Shown one piece after another: positions 12,092 through 24,811 of a stretch of 64,000 bases of DNA. The stretch spans positions 31,943,504 to 32,007,503 of the forward strand of contig OZ037765.1 in the NCBI GenBank assembly GCA_964035545.1. The letters are read 5' to 3'. Positions within the stretch are counted from its first letter, which is position 1. Each line of letters opens with the position of its first letter. Both the position numbers and the translations under genes were made by a program. The notes beneath the pieces were generated by a model, which was not told the DNA's origin, searched no databases, and saw only the letters and a list, made by a program, of their open reading frames with translations. The stretch comes from Bugula neritina. Its lineage: Eukaryota; Bryozoa; Gymnolaemata; Cheilostomatida; Bugulidae.

Positions 12092-15000
12092 TTACTTCAA
12101 TGACTGGCATTGAGAATGTTCGGAATGTGTTTCATCTGTAAAGTATTCGTCTTGAGCGGGCAGTGTGTGTGCCTCCTTTGCCTTGGTTATGATATTATCT
12201 AGCTCCTGTATTAACAAAGAAATTAGGCTAAATTGTGCATCATCTCCAATAATCTCATGTTTATGTAGGTAAACTTCAGCTTGAGAGATAAATGTAAGGT
12301 AAAGTAACAAATGCACATATAGTATTGTGGTGAATGGTGAGAAATCGCTTAAAGCAGCATCCAGTTGGATGGGGTTTGAAGAAGAGGTGTAAGGGACTTG
12401 GCGTTTTGAGTTGGGACACCAATGTGTATACAAATACTGTACTCGGTCACCCTCACTTCAGTGCTGCTTCTAGCACTTCTTGACTGGTGTCGGTGTCACC
12501 AATATTTTCATGAGTACAAGACTCATTATATTATTAGTAAGCAGTCGAGAGAATGCTATTACTTCATATTAGCTAGTTAACCACAAGCTTTATTTAACAC
12601 AACCACAAGCATCATATGCAATAAGTAAGGTTGGAGTTATCTTTTCTACCTCAGCTTCGGAGTCATCTTCAAAATCATCTTCATAATATGACAATGTACC
12701 AATGTTAACATCAACTTCTGTCTCAGCAGCAGCACCACGTGTATCGCTGACTTGATCCTCTACATTATTACTCTGTTTACTTGGAGTTGTCACCTCTGAA
12801 ATTGTATCTGCACAGATCTCTTCAGGAATCTCTGCTTCTTTAAAGTTATAAGAGATAACATGAGAAGGTTGTGAAGCCAACTCCAACTCTACATACTTAT
12901 ACTAATTTTCTAACATTGTATAGCTATATTTTAATGTATCAGCATTCCTTATGGTCAACACTTTATGATGAGTGAAACTAAAGCAATATAACATGTATTG
13001 TGTATTATTATTATTATTATTATTACAGAGCATATAATGAAAACATTCTCATTAACACACAAACAGCATTGACCCACCTTCGCTAATATTACTAACTAAA
13101 TCCGAAGATGCCCCAGAGCTATCAAAATCATCCGAATAATTTGGAGACACTAAAGTTTTGTCTTCCTGACCACTAGAATTATTTACATCTAAAACATAAT
13201 AACATTATATATTAATATAATGTGCTCGTGTATGTACGTGCGAACACAGTATAATATATTCTCCAATTATTCAGGAATACTGTTGAATGACTTGAGAACT
13301 GGAACAAAAGCATAGATACTGTTGGTATTTGAAAATTCTAAGAATGAGTAAAGTTGTACACCATGAAGCTGCCATCTGCCACACTTTTGTATCATTAGAG
13401 AAGTTTACATAATCTACAACTGGTGTACGAGAATGAATTGCGTATTACAGGAGAGCAAAGGAAAATGCATAATGAAAGGCAAAGGCAAAGACATTATGAA
13501 AATTTACATTGAAGTTCCTGAATATTTTACCTTTCTATATCAAAGAATTATAAGTTTTACACAACGCTAAGTTAATTAGAATCGGGTAAGAGAAAATCTT
13601 TATTAAGCACATTCAGTCAATCAGATAAAGTTACAACTTAATGTTCCATAAAGGAAATTAAATAGATTAGAAAAGTAGACGGTTGACAACTTAAAGCATT
13701 TTAATCTGCCAATTTAAATGCAAAATACTTTCTGGGCCAACTTCTTGGCCAACACTGAACTTGTTTTTCAAAGAAAATAATTTTATAAACCATGTGGTAT
13801 TTCGCATTAATTAAAATAGGACCATAAGGAATTAAGCCCAAGGTATTTATATCTATTTTAAAAGTGCATTTTACCACACACATAAGGCTGAAGCAATAAA
13901 CAAATAACAAGTTTGCTTGTATAATCAATTTTATAAAACATTTTTCCAACTTACGCAAAAATAAATTTGATTTCCTTCAAAGTGCCAGTAAATCAAAAAC
14001 CAGAAAATCCAAATGGTTTTGTCAAGAGATTAAAAAGCAGTCAGAAAATTCAGGAAAAATCTGGTAATCAGTACATATTAGAAAAAAAAGATAATTCCCA
14101 CATTATAAATCAATTTAATTTCTTCCACTGAAGAGGAATAGCTGTGGGCCAACTGCCTTGGAACAGTAGACCTGTACTATAACTAGTTAGCTTATATCTT
14201 ATACCACAGTGCAGTTGGTTGTTCATCACTGAGAGCTAAACGTATAGCAGGAATTGCATATTTATATCAAAAACATCCCCTCACTATACAGTCTTTCAAG
14301 TAGAAAACATAACTTTTCAATGAGGAGCAATACACTCATCACATCAAGTGTAACCTTTCCAATCTGTGGACCATAAACAGAGCAGAGATGAGTGTCAAAC
14401 AAAAAGTACCACTTATACATTTGGCAATATCCTTAGATTAGGGATCAGCTGCGGTCTAGAGGTAAGAGTGTTGGCTTGGTAAACATGAGGTCATGGGTTC
14501 CGTCCCAGTAAAGGTCATTAGTGATGCTAGGAAGAGCATTCGGGCATAATTGCGTCTTTGCCACAATAGAAAACAAGTCCTTAGCTTGTTTAAAAAACTT
14601 TCATGAGAGATTCTCACAGAGATAGTAACTATAAAACAGTGGCAGTCTTTTAGATTATCTAATTTAAGAGAAACAGTATATAATCGATTGCATGACTAGG
14701 TAAAGCAAAGAACATGAAGCTTACGTAATAGACTAGTTTGAGTTGGCATTTGTGAGTTAACAGTGTGATGGGTATCCGGATGGGCGGAGTTTGCAGGGTG
14801 GGCGGAGTCGGCAAGGTGGGCGGAGTCAGCAGGGTGGGCGGAGTCAGCAGAACAATTAGAATTCGTGGGTTGTAGAGATCTCCTAAGGGGAGGTAAACTG
14901 GACATCAGCTTCGAATGGATCACAGGTGTGCTTTTCCTCACAGTAGCCGACAAATCAGCTTCCCGTCTAAAGTCAGAGAAAACTTAGTGTTGACCTAAAG

Positions 15001-18000
15001 AGAACTTTTTCGTCACTAGAAAATTGATTTAGAAGTCTTGTGCATTTGGCTGTAGCTACAGTTTAAACAGTTGGTTTTGTTTCATTTAAAGAAACTCTAG
15101 CCTAGCCTGTTTGACCAAAACTGAAACTGGTTTTACAAATTAGAAGACTTTATTTAAAGCACTACTGTTGCAGGGCTTTTGGTCAGAAAAAGAAGAAATG
15201 CTATTTACTTTTGGATTATTCATTATATACTATCTATATCAAAATGCCCATACAATATAGAGTATACTACAACTACTGTAATACTTTGAACTAGAGAGCC
15301 TAGCTATTCACATTTCTAAGAATGTTAAAGATGGCTATATGTCTATATAACTGTTTGTATAACAAGGGTGTGAATAATGAAGTCACATATTAAATAAGGA
15401 TGTGGCCTAGGAAATAAGATGGTGGCTGAGTAAGTGCAAGCATGTCATGATCCACCAAGCCAGTCAACCTAATCTAGAAGTGCTGCCAGAGAGGTAGCCT
15501 ACCAAAACTGCTGCCGCAACTACTTATAACTCCCTAGTTTATCTTGGCAGCATGCTGTAAGGCTACTGATCCATGCATTCACAAAATAAGAACTATCTAT
15601 AATTCTATGCAGTAACAATAAGTAAGATATTCACTGAAATATTATATAGAATAGCTCACTAAATATGAACGAACACAAGAATTCAAATGGTAACTTTTCG
15701 AAATAGTTTACAGATTGCATCAGCATGCACCCACACAACACCTACACCTTGTGTCATGTACATGATGTAGATCGCGTATAGGTTAGCTAGGGTATGCATG
15801 TATATGAAACATGTACGAAGTTTGACCCAAAAGCTTTATTTTGCACTTTTTAAAGTGAAAAAAATTCACGGGAAATTTTTTTTACCCCTTCTTTAAGTCT
15901 ATAGCATCCTAATATGATTAATGAGGTGAATATTTATGGGGTTGCTAGAGGGTGAGCTATGCCATCCAAACTGAATAAATCAATCCTACTTGTAGATTTT
16001 GGACAGATAACGCCAGGTGCCTGGCAATAAACTCAATTAATGCAGCAAAGCGTATTCATAAAATCCAGGTAGGAGCAAAAAACTATTTTTTGGCAAAGTT
16101 TTACGTTGTTAAGGAGGTTGTCTGCTTATTTATTTTGCAGTTCTGTCTTTTGCGAAACTATCAACAATTAAAAAACAAATTGTTTTATAAGCAGCTTGGA
16201 GTTTGGGGTGACTGAGTGCAGTAGTTTGGGGTTTGGAGTTGGGGGCTCAACATTCCAGCCTAAACCCATAGCTTTAAACTCGAGAACCCCAAACTACGGT
16301 ACTCAGTCACCCCTAACTTGGAGCTGCTGATAGAAAAACCGAGTTTATTAATACGTGAAAGTATCTAAACACGAGACTTGGTATCTACCTTGACTTGGTA
16401 CTTTTATTAAAAGTAGGAGAGTTATGTCCACTTGACACGCCGGTCTTGGCTTTGAGAGTTATGATCTTTTGTTTCAGGAGGTATTCCCGGTCTTGTATAA
16501 AAGTTTCTAAGTAGTTTCTGACTGAAGTCATGTTGAGTATTGCACTGGCACTGCAACAGTTCATTTTATATTAAACAATATTTTAACAAATCCCAAATCC
16601 AGTAACTGTGAGATAAAAAAAACTATCGACTCATAAAGGTGGGACTACTCCAAAGTCAAGACTAACCAAGTTTTTCTTTATGGAACTCTATTTTGAACTC
16701 TAGATATCTAAACTTGTTATACTATAAGTAACAAGTAAAACATAGTTGGTACCAGGAGAGTATACTAAAATAGCTGAGTGATTCACTGACATCCAGGTTT
16801 CCACATCTAAACTAACAAAATAATGGAGGTAGGTGCTGGTAATGGAAAAAGTCTCTGTTTTAGTTGACCAGAAGAACATATATTTTTCGAAAGGCTCAAC
16901 ACTTCTCCTAAGCAAAAATTTATAAGAGCAATTGAAGAACTTGGGCTATAAAAACCTTCCTATTAATGCACTGAACTGACACGTGAGAAGTCTGTTTAAT
17001 AAAAGAGAGCAAAGCAGAGTACAATTACATAGGGCCACATATCAACCCCAACATGGCAGACCTTTGCAAAACCACAGGCACATTCCGGCAAATGGGAGTT
17101 ATACATTTACTGCATAAACAAAAGGCCATCAGCATGCTATCCTGAAGGTTTTAATTAATGTGATAATAAATATTGGTTGCAGTGAATTCATTTTCATTCT
17201 ATAAATTTGCTCAAAAATATCAAGTAATATGCATAATAGTCTAGCAAAATGAGCCAAAAAATAACAATTTGTATTATATTGCCTTCACATCTCATTTAAT
17301 TTATACAAAGGGCCATTTATCTTTCTGCACCATACTGTAGCTTAGGATGCCCACAAGGGATATATAAAACTAACTACAAACTAAGTTGTGATGATAATAT
17401 AATACAAGTATACGCCATGTGCATTCCAATAAATCATATTTATGGGATTCCACCTACGCATACTACTGAACTGTTGATCCCACACAGAGGGAATTAGCTG
17501 AATTAATGGCAGGATGAACAGATGAAGTAGGAAAAAATTGTTCAAGTTCAATAATGCTGGCAAAATGAATAGTTATTTATAAGTTATTTACTCTGTGGGG
17601 GCCGTCATGGATAGGCACCATGCCAGGGCAGATGGGATTTTAATTCAAGTCAACAAATTGTATAGTTTAATACACTGCTGAACTAAATAATGTTGGCCAA
17701 CATAATGATGTATGCAAAGTACAATTTAAGTCAGTCGTAAAACATATTTTACCATTCAACTGCGCAATAATTCTGACAGATTATGAAACATCTTTAAACT
17801 TTCGGCCTATCAACTTGAAAAACACCAACCTGGGTCTTGCATCAGGTTCCTTTACCAAGATGGCTGCTATAAGACGTTTAATTTCCCCCGAGAAGTGATC
17901 GGGTAGAGAGGCGTACTCGGCCTTAGTAATTTTGTAGAAGAGACTGATAAGGTTGTTGCCATCAAAGGCAGGTTTAAGGGCACACAACTCAAAGAGAAGA

Positions 18001-21000
18001 CAACCCAGTGCCTAAAAAAGATTTTCACAGACTGATGAGGGTTTAAATGAGAAAGTGATTTCACTTAATAACAAAGCTGCTTAATAAATCTTTGTTTCAC
18101 AGCTGAAAAATAAAATTATTTCATACATTATTTTTGCCAAAATATTAACAATGTTATATGACTCATAATAGCACTGGCACACCATTATGAGCAGTAAATT
18201 TCAACTATACAACAAGTTTTGCCCATTAGGATTACACTTCTGAAAAACAATGTTTTAAAATCATATAAACTACGAAATTACAATATTAAACATAATTACG
18301 AATAATAATTACCCGTAATTATGTTTTAAACAGAAAACACCATTCAATGTCTCCCATGCATGTAGCGAAATGTCATTAAACTTAAAACAATTCTTAAACT
18401 TTCAGTTTTAAAAGATGCCAGTTTTTTAAACCGTAACACATGCAATAAAATTATTTCAATAACAAAGTACGATAATTAAAACATCCCCAAAATAAGTGTA
18501 CCCAGATATCGGACTTGGAGCTGTACGGAATATCCTGGCAGAGTTCAGGACTCAGGTAGCAGGGGGTTCCTACACACGTCACCGCAGCATCCAGAGTGTT
18601 ATCCAGAACTTTGGCAATACCAAAATCACCTGAAAGATAACATACATCTAAATCCTTACAAAAGGTAAATGACTATATTAGTCGTAGCCACAAGGTAAAT
18701 CGTGGCTACGACTAATATATTCCATCATACTGCTAATTTACTCAATTGCAAATTTATTAGTTTATCGATTGATTATGCAAATTACCTAACTCCATCATAC
18801 ACCCACGGATGATGCTACATTTTATTCAAATAACACAAAATATCAATTATTATTTAGCTCTGAAATAAAAAATTACATTCACATTTTTAAACATAAATCA
18901 CATAAATGAAATTATGAAACTCAGTTTATTAAAAAAATGTTTTCTTAAACAAAAATAAAATCCTATGAGCTAATATGAAAGTAAACAATTCCACAACTTA
19001 GGTGAAGTCATATAAGTCAAAAAGCCTACATAGAGTGTTTTTGTTACAGGCATAGTCAAAGTGATGGCGGGTTACATCACTATGGCAGGTAGATGGCTTT
19101 ATGTAAACCTCAATTAATTCCAACACTCAGAACGAATATCATGACACTTGGTGTATTGTGGAAGTCATCAAAATTGCGCATAATAGCAGGCAGACTATAG
19201 CCAGTTCATCAAACATACACAGAGTGTAAATGCATATGGACAAAGAAGCTAACTTTTAGTAGATGGTTGCTAAGGAAAGATTGCACCGCCCTTGCTTTAT
19301 GGACTTTAAACTAAACTAAGCGAGTGGGTTGCGGTCACGGAACCTAACTTTAACGATTCTCCATTGTGATAAACAAAGTGCTTGGCTCTCAGCTTTATAA
19401 TAGAAAAGCTTTGATATACCATGTGGGTTCCCTCATATAAAACACAAAAATTCTCTTATAGGAAAAAATGTACATATCTTTTGAGCTCGAGCTTCTAACT
19501 TTGGGTTTTGCATCTTGGTTTGGAGCTCGATTGCTCATTTCACAAACAGATAATTTGTCATGCTACTAAATCACACTTTGACTTTACTCATGTTAACTGT
19601 TGTAGACTGAGTAACTAGTCTTCTGAGTGGGGCACATTAAAGCCAAACTCACTCACTCGGACTCACAGTCAAAAGTCCCATTACTACTGACCTAGTTTGA
19701 CTCCGTCTGACTTTGTCATGAACACATTTTGTGCCTTTAAGTCTCGGTGAAGTATCTTGTGAGAGTGTATGTATTGCACGGCCATTGCTATTTGAATAAA
19801 CCACTACAACCATAACAGCAGAAATAAATTTCAGCTGCCATATGCCGTACATAGTTTAAGAGTGACAAGCTTAGAAAGTGAATATACATCGTGGGTTGTT
19901 ACATACCTCCATAATGGTGTGCTCTTTGAAGTAGTTCTGAGTCTAAAGAAAGACAACACTGGGATTTAGTAATGGTGAACATTCAATTTGTTAAAAAACA
20001 GTCATAATTAAAATAAACACAACATGGCTGATTTTTGACCGACTGATGACCTTTTAACAGAACGGAATCAACACCAATACTTGCTAAAGATATATATTTA
20101 ATTTTGGATGATGACATCAGATTGTGTGCCAATACAATTTTAGACCTGCCAGAAATGGTAAATATGCAGCAGTATAGTCAACATCATAGCATTGATGGTA
20201 TTTATAACACTATAACACTATAACACTATAAGCATAACAATAACCAGTTTTAAAGCTTTTAAAATGGGAAATTAATTTTTCAAACCAACACCGACAATGA
20301 CTGGCTAGCAGATATGCATCTTGTAATTTATGACATTGAAAACCTGGATAAAGCACTGGGGTGTTTGCGGATGTGAAGTTGACAGGGGTGGAATTTATTG
20401 ACAGACCTAGCTTCACATATCACACCACCATGCATAACGGTCACAGCTTGCTTCCATTCTAAACAGACACATTAAACAGTCGTCAAGAGATCTCAACACT
20501 GCTACAGAAAGGGCCAGAAGTTTAGAGTGAGTCAAATCCATGAATACGAATGTTTTGTGTCAACTACAGAAATGTATGTGCTGAGCATGTTCAAGGTCAA
20601 AGGTCAAGGTCAAAACCCTATATTACAGGTCAAGGACTGGCTGTAGCCTGAAAACATAATGCAGACGTCTACAAACCTTTTTCATGCTAATAATTTTATC
20701 ATCTAAAGTTCCTCCATCGCAGTAATCCTGGACGATATGCATGAAACTTAGGTCATCAGCGTCAGCAAAAAAAGAGTCGTGGTATGCAACTATATGTGGA
20801 TGTTTGAGCTGAGCTAATATCCTGTAAATATACATACAGGGCTTAAGATTATAAGAGATTATGTGAGATTATTTCTATTAATCAATCAGAGAAGATGACA
20901 TGTATTACTTGTGTTGACTTTAAGGTGAAAGATGACCACTGTTAAAACTTTCTGAAGTCCGCTCAGCTTATTTTATAAATGATTCTCCTAATCTCCCTGA

Positions 21001-21605
21001 AAAGCCTCTTTGGTAACTTACCGAGCCTCCCTCAAAAGGGCCTCTCTTGTCCTAGTGCGTTTCTGAGCATCAAGCTGCACTTTCTTCAAAGCATAATGTC
21101 TACAAACACAGCGTATTGCTATTTGTGTTATTTAAAATAACTATTATATCAATAGACATATATCATACGCAAAAGGTCGCGCGCTTTAAATGATAAAACA
21201 CAACAGGATACTAGCTTCTGATGTGACTTTTAGTCTGTCATTTGCTCTAGAAAATATTTCCTAAAGTGAGAATTTGCCTACTTGCTCATTAAAATTCCAC
21301 GTTAGAAAATTCAGTGAAACAAACACGTTTCGCTCTCTATGACAATAAATATAAGAAACCAAGTTTTGCCAACCAATGTACTTGGCTAAAAAATATCAAT
21401 CATTTTGATCATCATAACAAGAGTCACAGCTTCCACATCCAAGTGCATTCAAAAATTTTATGTAAGTTCTGTTCCAGAGAGCCGTAAACCAGTTACCAAG
21501 CTATGAGCTCTTGCAGTTTTACCTCGAGTTTTTGATATCTCGGACTAGATACACTGCCCCACAAGCTCCCGATCCAACTTTTGTTATAACTTCATAATTA
21601 TCCAT
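12092..21605 (-). CDS. NEK-family (NIMA-related) serine/threonine kinase, 12 exons
   Basis: Exons on the minus strand: 21605-21523, 21099-21023, 20821-20677, 19942-19907, 19803-19692, 18629-18502, 18011-17830, 16550-16389, 14966-14725, 13188-13078, 12888-12650, 12205-12092. All introns are GT-AG and all phases agree except inside exon 2. The product is about 543 residues. The kinase domain lies at the N-terminus (about residues 5-265): glycine loop GSGACGAV, YALKKV lysine, REALLREA helix C, hinge VQDYCDGG, catalytic HRDLKAQN (H133), DFG (D153) and GTPCYLSPE. Every catalytic residue is present. The mid-region holds an 18-bp coding repeat. The tail is acidic and disordered (YYEDDFEDDSEAE). NEK kinases act in cell-cycle and ciliary/microtubule control. 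The overall form resembles NEK1/3/4/5 but I cannot assign the subtype. Exon 2 as given is one base short of frame near 21060. The last exon boundary (12205) is the least certain. Confidence 0.85.
14442..14637 (+). mobile_element. tRNA-derived SINE, copy 1
   Basis: About 195 bp inside the NEK intron between exons 9 and 10, antisense to the gene. It starts with a tRNA-like head: box A-like TGCGGTCTAGAGG at about 14450 and box B-like GGGTTCCGTCCC at about 14494. A body follows (GGTCATTAGTGATGCTAGGA, AAGTCCTTAGC) and it ends at GTAACTATAAA. A second copy of the same family lies inverted at 45202-45396, with the same order of blocks. Confidence 0.75.
14781..14852 (-). repeat. Coding minisatellite, 18 bp x 4, in NEK exon 9
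   Basis: Four units based on TGGGCGGAGTCAGCAGGG lie entirely within NEK exon 9. Because the unit is 18 bp, the frame is kept. On the minus strand it encodes repeats of the hexapeptide ADSAHP. Confidence 0.85.
16192..16326. repeat. Imperfect inverted repeat in NEK intron (MITE-like)
   Basis: Arms of about 50 nt pair imperfectly. The left arm has CAGCTTGGAG...GGGGTGACTGAGT and AGTTTGGGGTTT. The right arm carries the complement (ACCCCAAACTACGG, ACTCAGTCACCCCTAA, TGGAGCTGCTG). The repeat lies 63 bp past the exon 8 donor. A single related arm is seen at 2268-2345. This suggests a small foldback element; no target duplication is visible. Confidence 0.6.
18674..18719. repeat. Perfect 18-bp hairpin in NEK intron
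   Basis: The arms TATATTAGTCGTAGCCAC (18674-18691) and its exact complement (18702-18719) flank a 10-nt loop. It sits between NEK exons 5 and 6 and would form in RNA from either strand. Confidence 0.85.
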
Positions 21606-24423
21606 AGTCAATTGTCATCAACTTTTGTATTTCATGATTTCTAAAATAAAATGCAGAAAAATGAACATTTTAAACAAGGGAAATATATCAATATTTCAAC
21701 TATATATAATATTTATAACCCACTTTTACAACTTAATCTTTTTTAAAATTGAAAAATTGGCATCTTTATCCTATACCTCCAAAACACTTGAAAATAAAAA
21801 ATTCGGCCAATGGCTATGATAACACTCTAAGCCATAAGATCTTAGGCTATCTTAGACTATCATGGACTATAATAATTTCATAATAGATACCCTGGAAATA
21901 TTCACCATTACTAAAAATAAATTGCATTATTTAGTGAAAATGAAGCACTCCATGTAAGAGCTATTAATTATTCTCCACCAAGTTTTAAAAATTGCATTAC
22001 CATATATCTTCCTCTATTTGCATATGAAAATTGATTAGAATATTTGCTACTCATTCCTTTGCTATTTGTCTGATCAGTTAAACACTATTATAACCATGCG
22101 GGCCATTTTATCCTACAGTTACAGTAATACAAAACTGTAACATTTTTCTTTACTACACAGAAAACTGTAAATAGTGTTTTAGAATGACAACACACTTTCA
22201 CACTGTTTCTAAAATATAGTATATTTGAGTTAACCTATAACTGCTGTAGCATTATTTAGTTGGATTTGGATTGAAACACCTTGGAGTTTCCCATTTTCAC
22301 ACAGAGTGGTCAGAAACCACAGTCAACACATATGCAGGTACCATTCCTTTGTGCACTCAAGCGATATCGCAAAACTCGCCAATATAAACTAGTGGCATTT
22401 CAATGCATTTGACTAATAATCTGCATGAATTAAAAATTCCATGGTTGCAAATAGGTTACGCCTGAAGTAACTTAATATGACCATGTCTAGAATAACTTGG
22501 GAGAAAAACTTTCCTAAAATATAAACTGATTAAACTAAAAATATGTTTGAACAAATGAATATTTTGAGTCATGAAAAGTTAAATTATAAAATCATATTGC
22601 GTAAAAAAGTGTTAGTATTATCAACAAAATTCTTAAATCAGACAAGAGCTAACCTAAAAACTAATTAATCAGTGAAAAGTTCCAGAAAGTCACAGACTGA
22701 TTTATGACATGCATGAAACCTGCACCTGGCAGGGATAACTGTCTGATGCAACGCTTTATGAGTTTTAGTAATTGTTAGCTACTAGTAAAATGAGATAAGA
22801 GTCTTAATTATCATCCTACCCAACATGTAGTTGAATCTTAATTTTATATATTTGATATTATTTTTATGTGATTGTACCTTTATAGTCTACTCTCTTTTAA
22901 ATTACACAAATTATTTTAATAGCTAGAAATGCAGGAGTAAATAATTTTAGCCAATTGTGAAACAACCCTGTAAGTTATCAGTATAAATTATTAGTTATTT
23001 GAAGCAAATCTGTCTAATGTGTCAAGAATAATTGCCTCATAAAAAACACAAGCCAATGAATATAGTCTATGCAAAACGAGGAAGAGCTATATCCGAAATA
23101 TAAGTGCATAAGACTTCCCGGATAAGCAGAAAGTCGGTCAAACATGAATGATGTCATTGAGTACGCGCTATATCAGTGATGTCACCGAGAACGCGCTTTA
23201 TTAGTGATGTCACTCAATACGCGCTACACCCTATATAATATGTGATAAATCAGTATGTAATTGAAAAGACACATTCTTGCAAAAAAAACTAACAATGAAT
23301 TACCTCAAATACTTTATGTTCTTCTAAATGATTGACATCTACTCTCAGCACACATTACTTACACCTATGCATAGGGTATCAAGCTTTGACGCAAAATGAG
23401 ATAGATTTTTCACCCCACCCTTTTTAGGGTCACCTTTTGGAATAGGAACACAAGACCGTACATAAAAAAGTAAATTATTCTATTGTAACAAACATAATAT
23501 TTCATCAAATTATATTTTGACCAAACATCTTTCATGAAAAACATCAAATCGATTTGGTATAACATTTTTGATCAGCAAAATGATCGGCCTTTTTTCGTAT
23601 TTTCTTTTTCAGTAAGCTCAAGGTTTACAAATGCATTGCGCAGTTATTGAAATTTTTTCCGAAAGTTTTGTTTGCTGTTTCAGTTTTTGAATATTTTATA
23701 ATAAGTATATATTCACAACGTGCAAATCCATAAGTAAGTTAGAATAGTGATAAAGTTTGAAAGTTTGAAAGTGATAAAAAAAATTATTAAGGAAATAGCA
23801 AATTTTTAGCAGACTAGGATTAACTGAGTAACAAGGAACTTGGTGCATAATTTTTCTTTTCCATCCAAATACCTCAAATCTCAATGAACATAGTAGTGAC
23901 TAAAAGTTTTTTTATATGAACAAGGATTTTTCTCAAAATTGTGTTCTATTATTGCTATGAATATGATTACCTTAGTATGACACAACTTTAACTACACAAA
24001 TTGTGATTATTTGGCTGCGCTTTATCACAAATAAAATAATCCAAGTCAATAACAATGTTAGCCATTTTAATGTTCATACTTGCATATCAATAACGACACA
24101 AGTTTAAAAATGAAGTTAAATATTACAAGTAATAAATTTAAAAATAAGTAAATTAGTAATGTAAATAGTAATATTCTAAGACTAACTAAAATCAAATTCA
24201 AATAGTTCATTTTGCTTTTTATTGATTGCCGATCAGTAAATATGAATATCAACATAAACATTTTGATTACAAACTGTATTGATAATATTAATAGTAATGA
24301 AATTTTTTTTAAAAGGAGAAAATTTAAAATGACTATAACTATAGGGTAAAGTTGAAATTTCAAAAAGCAATTTTGTCTTATTGAATTTAAATTAAATTTA
24401 ATACCTAATACTAATAGTAATGG
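21606..24423. other. NEK upstream region
   Basis: This is AT-rich and has no recognisable gene. It should include the NEK promoter, which I cannot locate. A three-unit tandem repeat with TGATGTCA motifs lies at 23136-23230. The AT-rich ORF at 24067-24363 (-) is runs of I, L and F and looks random. Confidence 0.5.
23136..23230. repeat. Tandem repeat (~31 bp x 3) with CRE-like core
   Basis: Three units contain the pattern (A)TGATGTCA(C/T)...ACGCGCT. Each carries TGATGTCA, a one-base variant of the CRE/ATF site, and ACGCGC. It lies about 1.5 kb upstream of the NEK start codon. Any regulatory role is inference only. Confidence 0.65.
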
Positions 24424-24776
24424 TGTAGTGAGTCATGCAAAGTACAAATACGGGAATCGCCCTCTTTCCGTGCTGGGAATACTAAGACCCTTATGTAGCA
24501 ACCAATTAGCAGCACCGGAAGATATGCTTCCGACTCACGTGACACTTCCCGGGCTATTGACAATTGATCACGTTGTTGTAAGCGGAGGCTTGAAGTAGAA
24601 GCATGTGTTAGTAGTTGACTGATGTATAGGATAATTTGATGTGATGTTTACTTTATGTTTTATTGTGGATAATAAATATAATTACTCGACAGCTACTCTA
24701 GTAATTGCTAGTAGAATAGCCAACTAAGTATACGCAAGTAGATAACTCACGCACAGTAATTGCACGAATTACTACA
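24424..24776 (+). repeat. 5' LTR
   Basis: 353 bp, TGTAGTGAGTC...ATTACTACA. It differs from the 3' LTR at about three positions by eye: two near 24466-24469 and one in the GACAGCTA(C/T) block near the 3' end. It contains GATAATAAATA, a likely polyadenylation signal. Confidence 0.95.
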
Positions 24777-24777
24777 G

Positions 24778-24795
24778 TGGTGGCAGCGGTGGGAT
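24778..24795 (+). other. Candidate primer-binding site
   Basis: TGGTGGCAGCGGTGGGAT begins two bases after the 5' LTR. The TGG start fits a tRNA CCA end. I cannot say which tRNA it pairs with. Confidence 0.5.
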
Positions 24796-24811
24796 CTTGC
24801 GTATAGCAGTC

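Noticed and set aside
14442-14510. A true tRNA gene
   Set aside because: The boxes are present but no complete cloverleaf or acceptor stem forms, and the block recurs with a shared non-tRNA body, so it is a SINE.
24067-24363. 98-residue hydrophobic minus-strand ORF
   Set aside because: Pure AT-rich I, L, F and K composition, no start context or neighbours.
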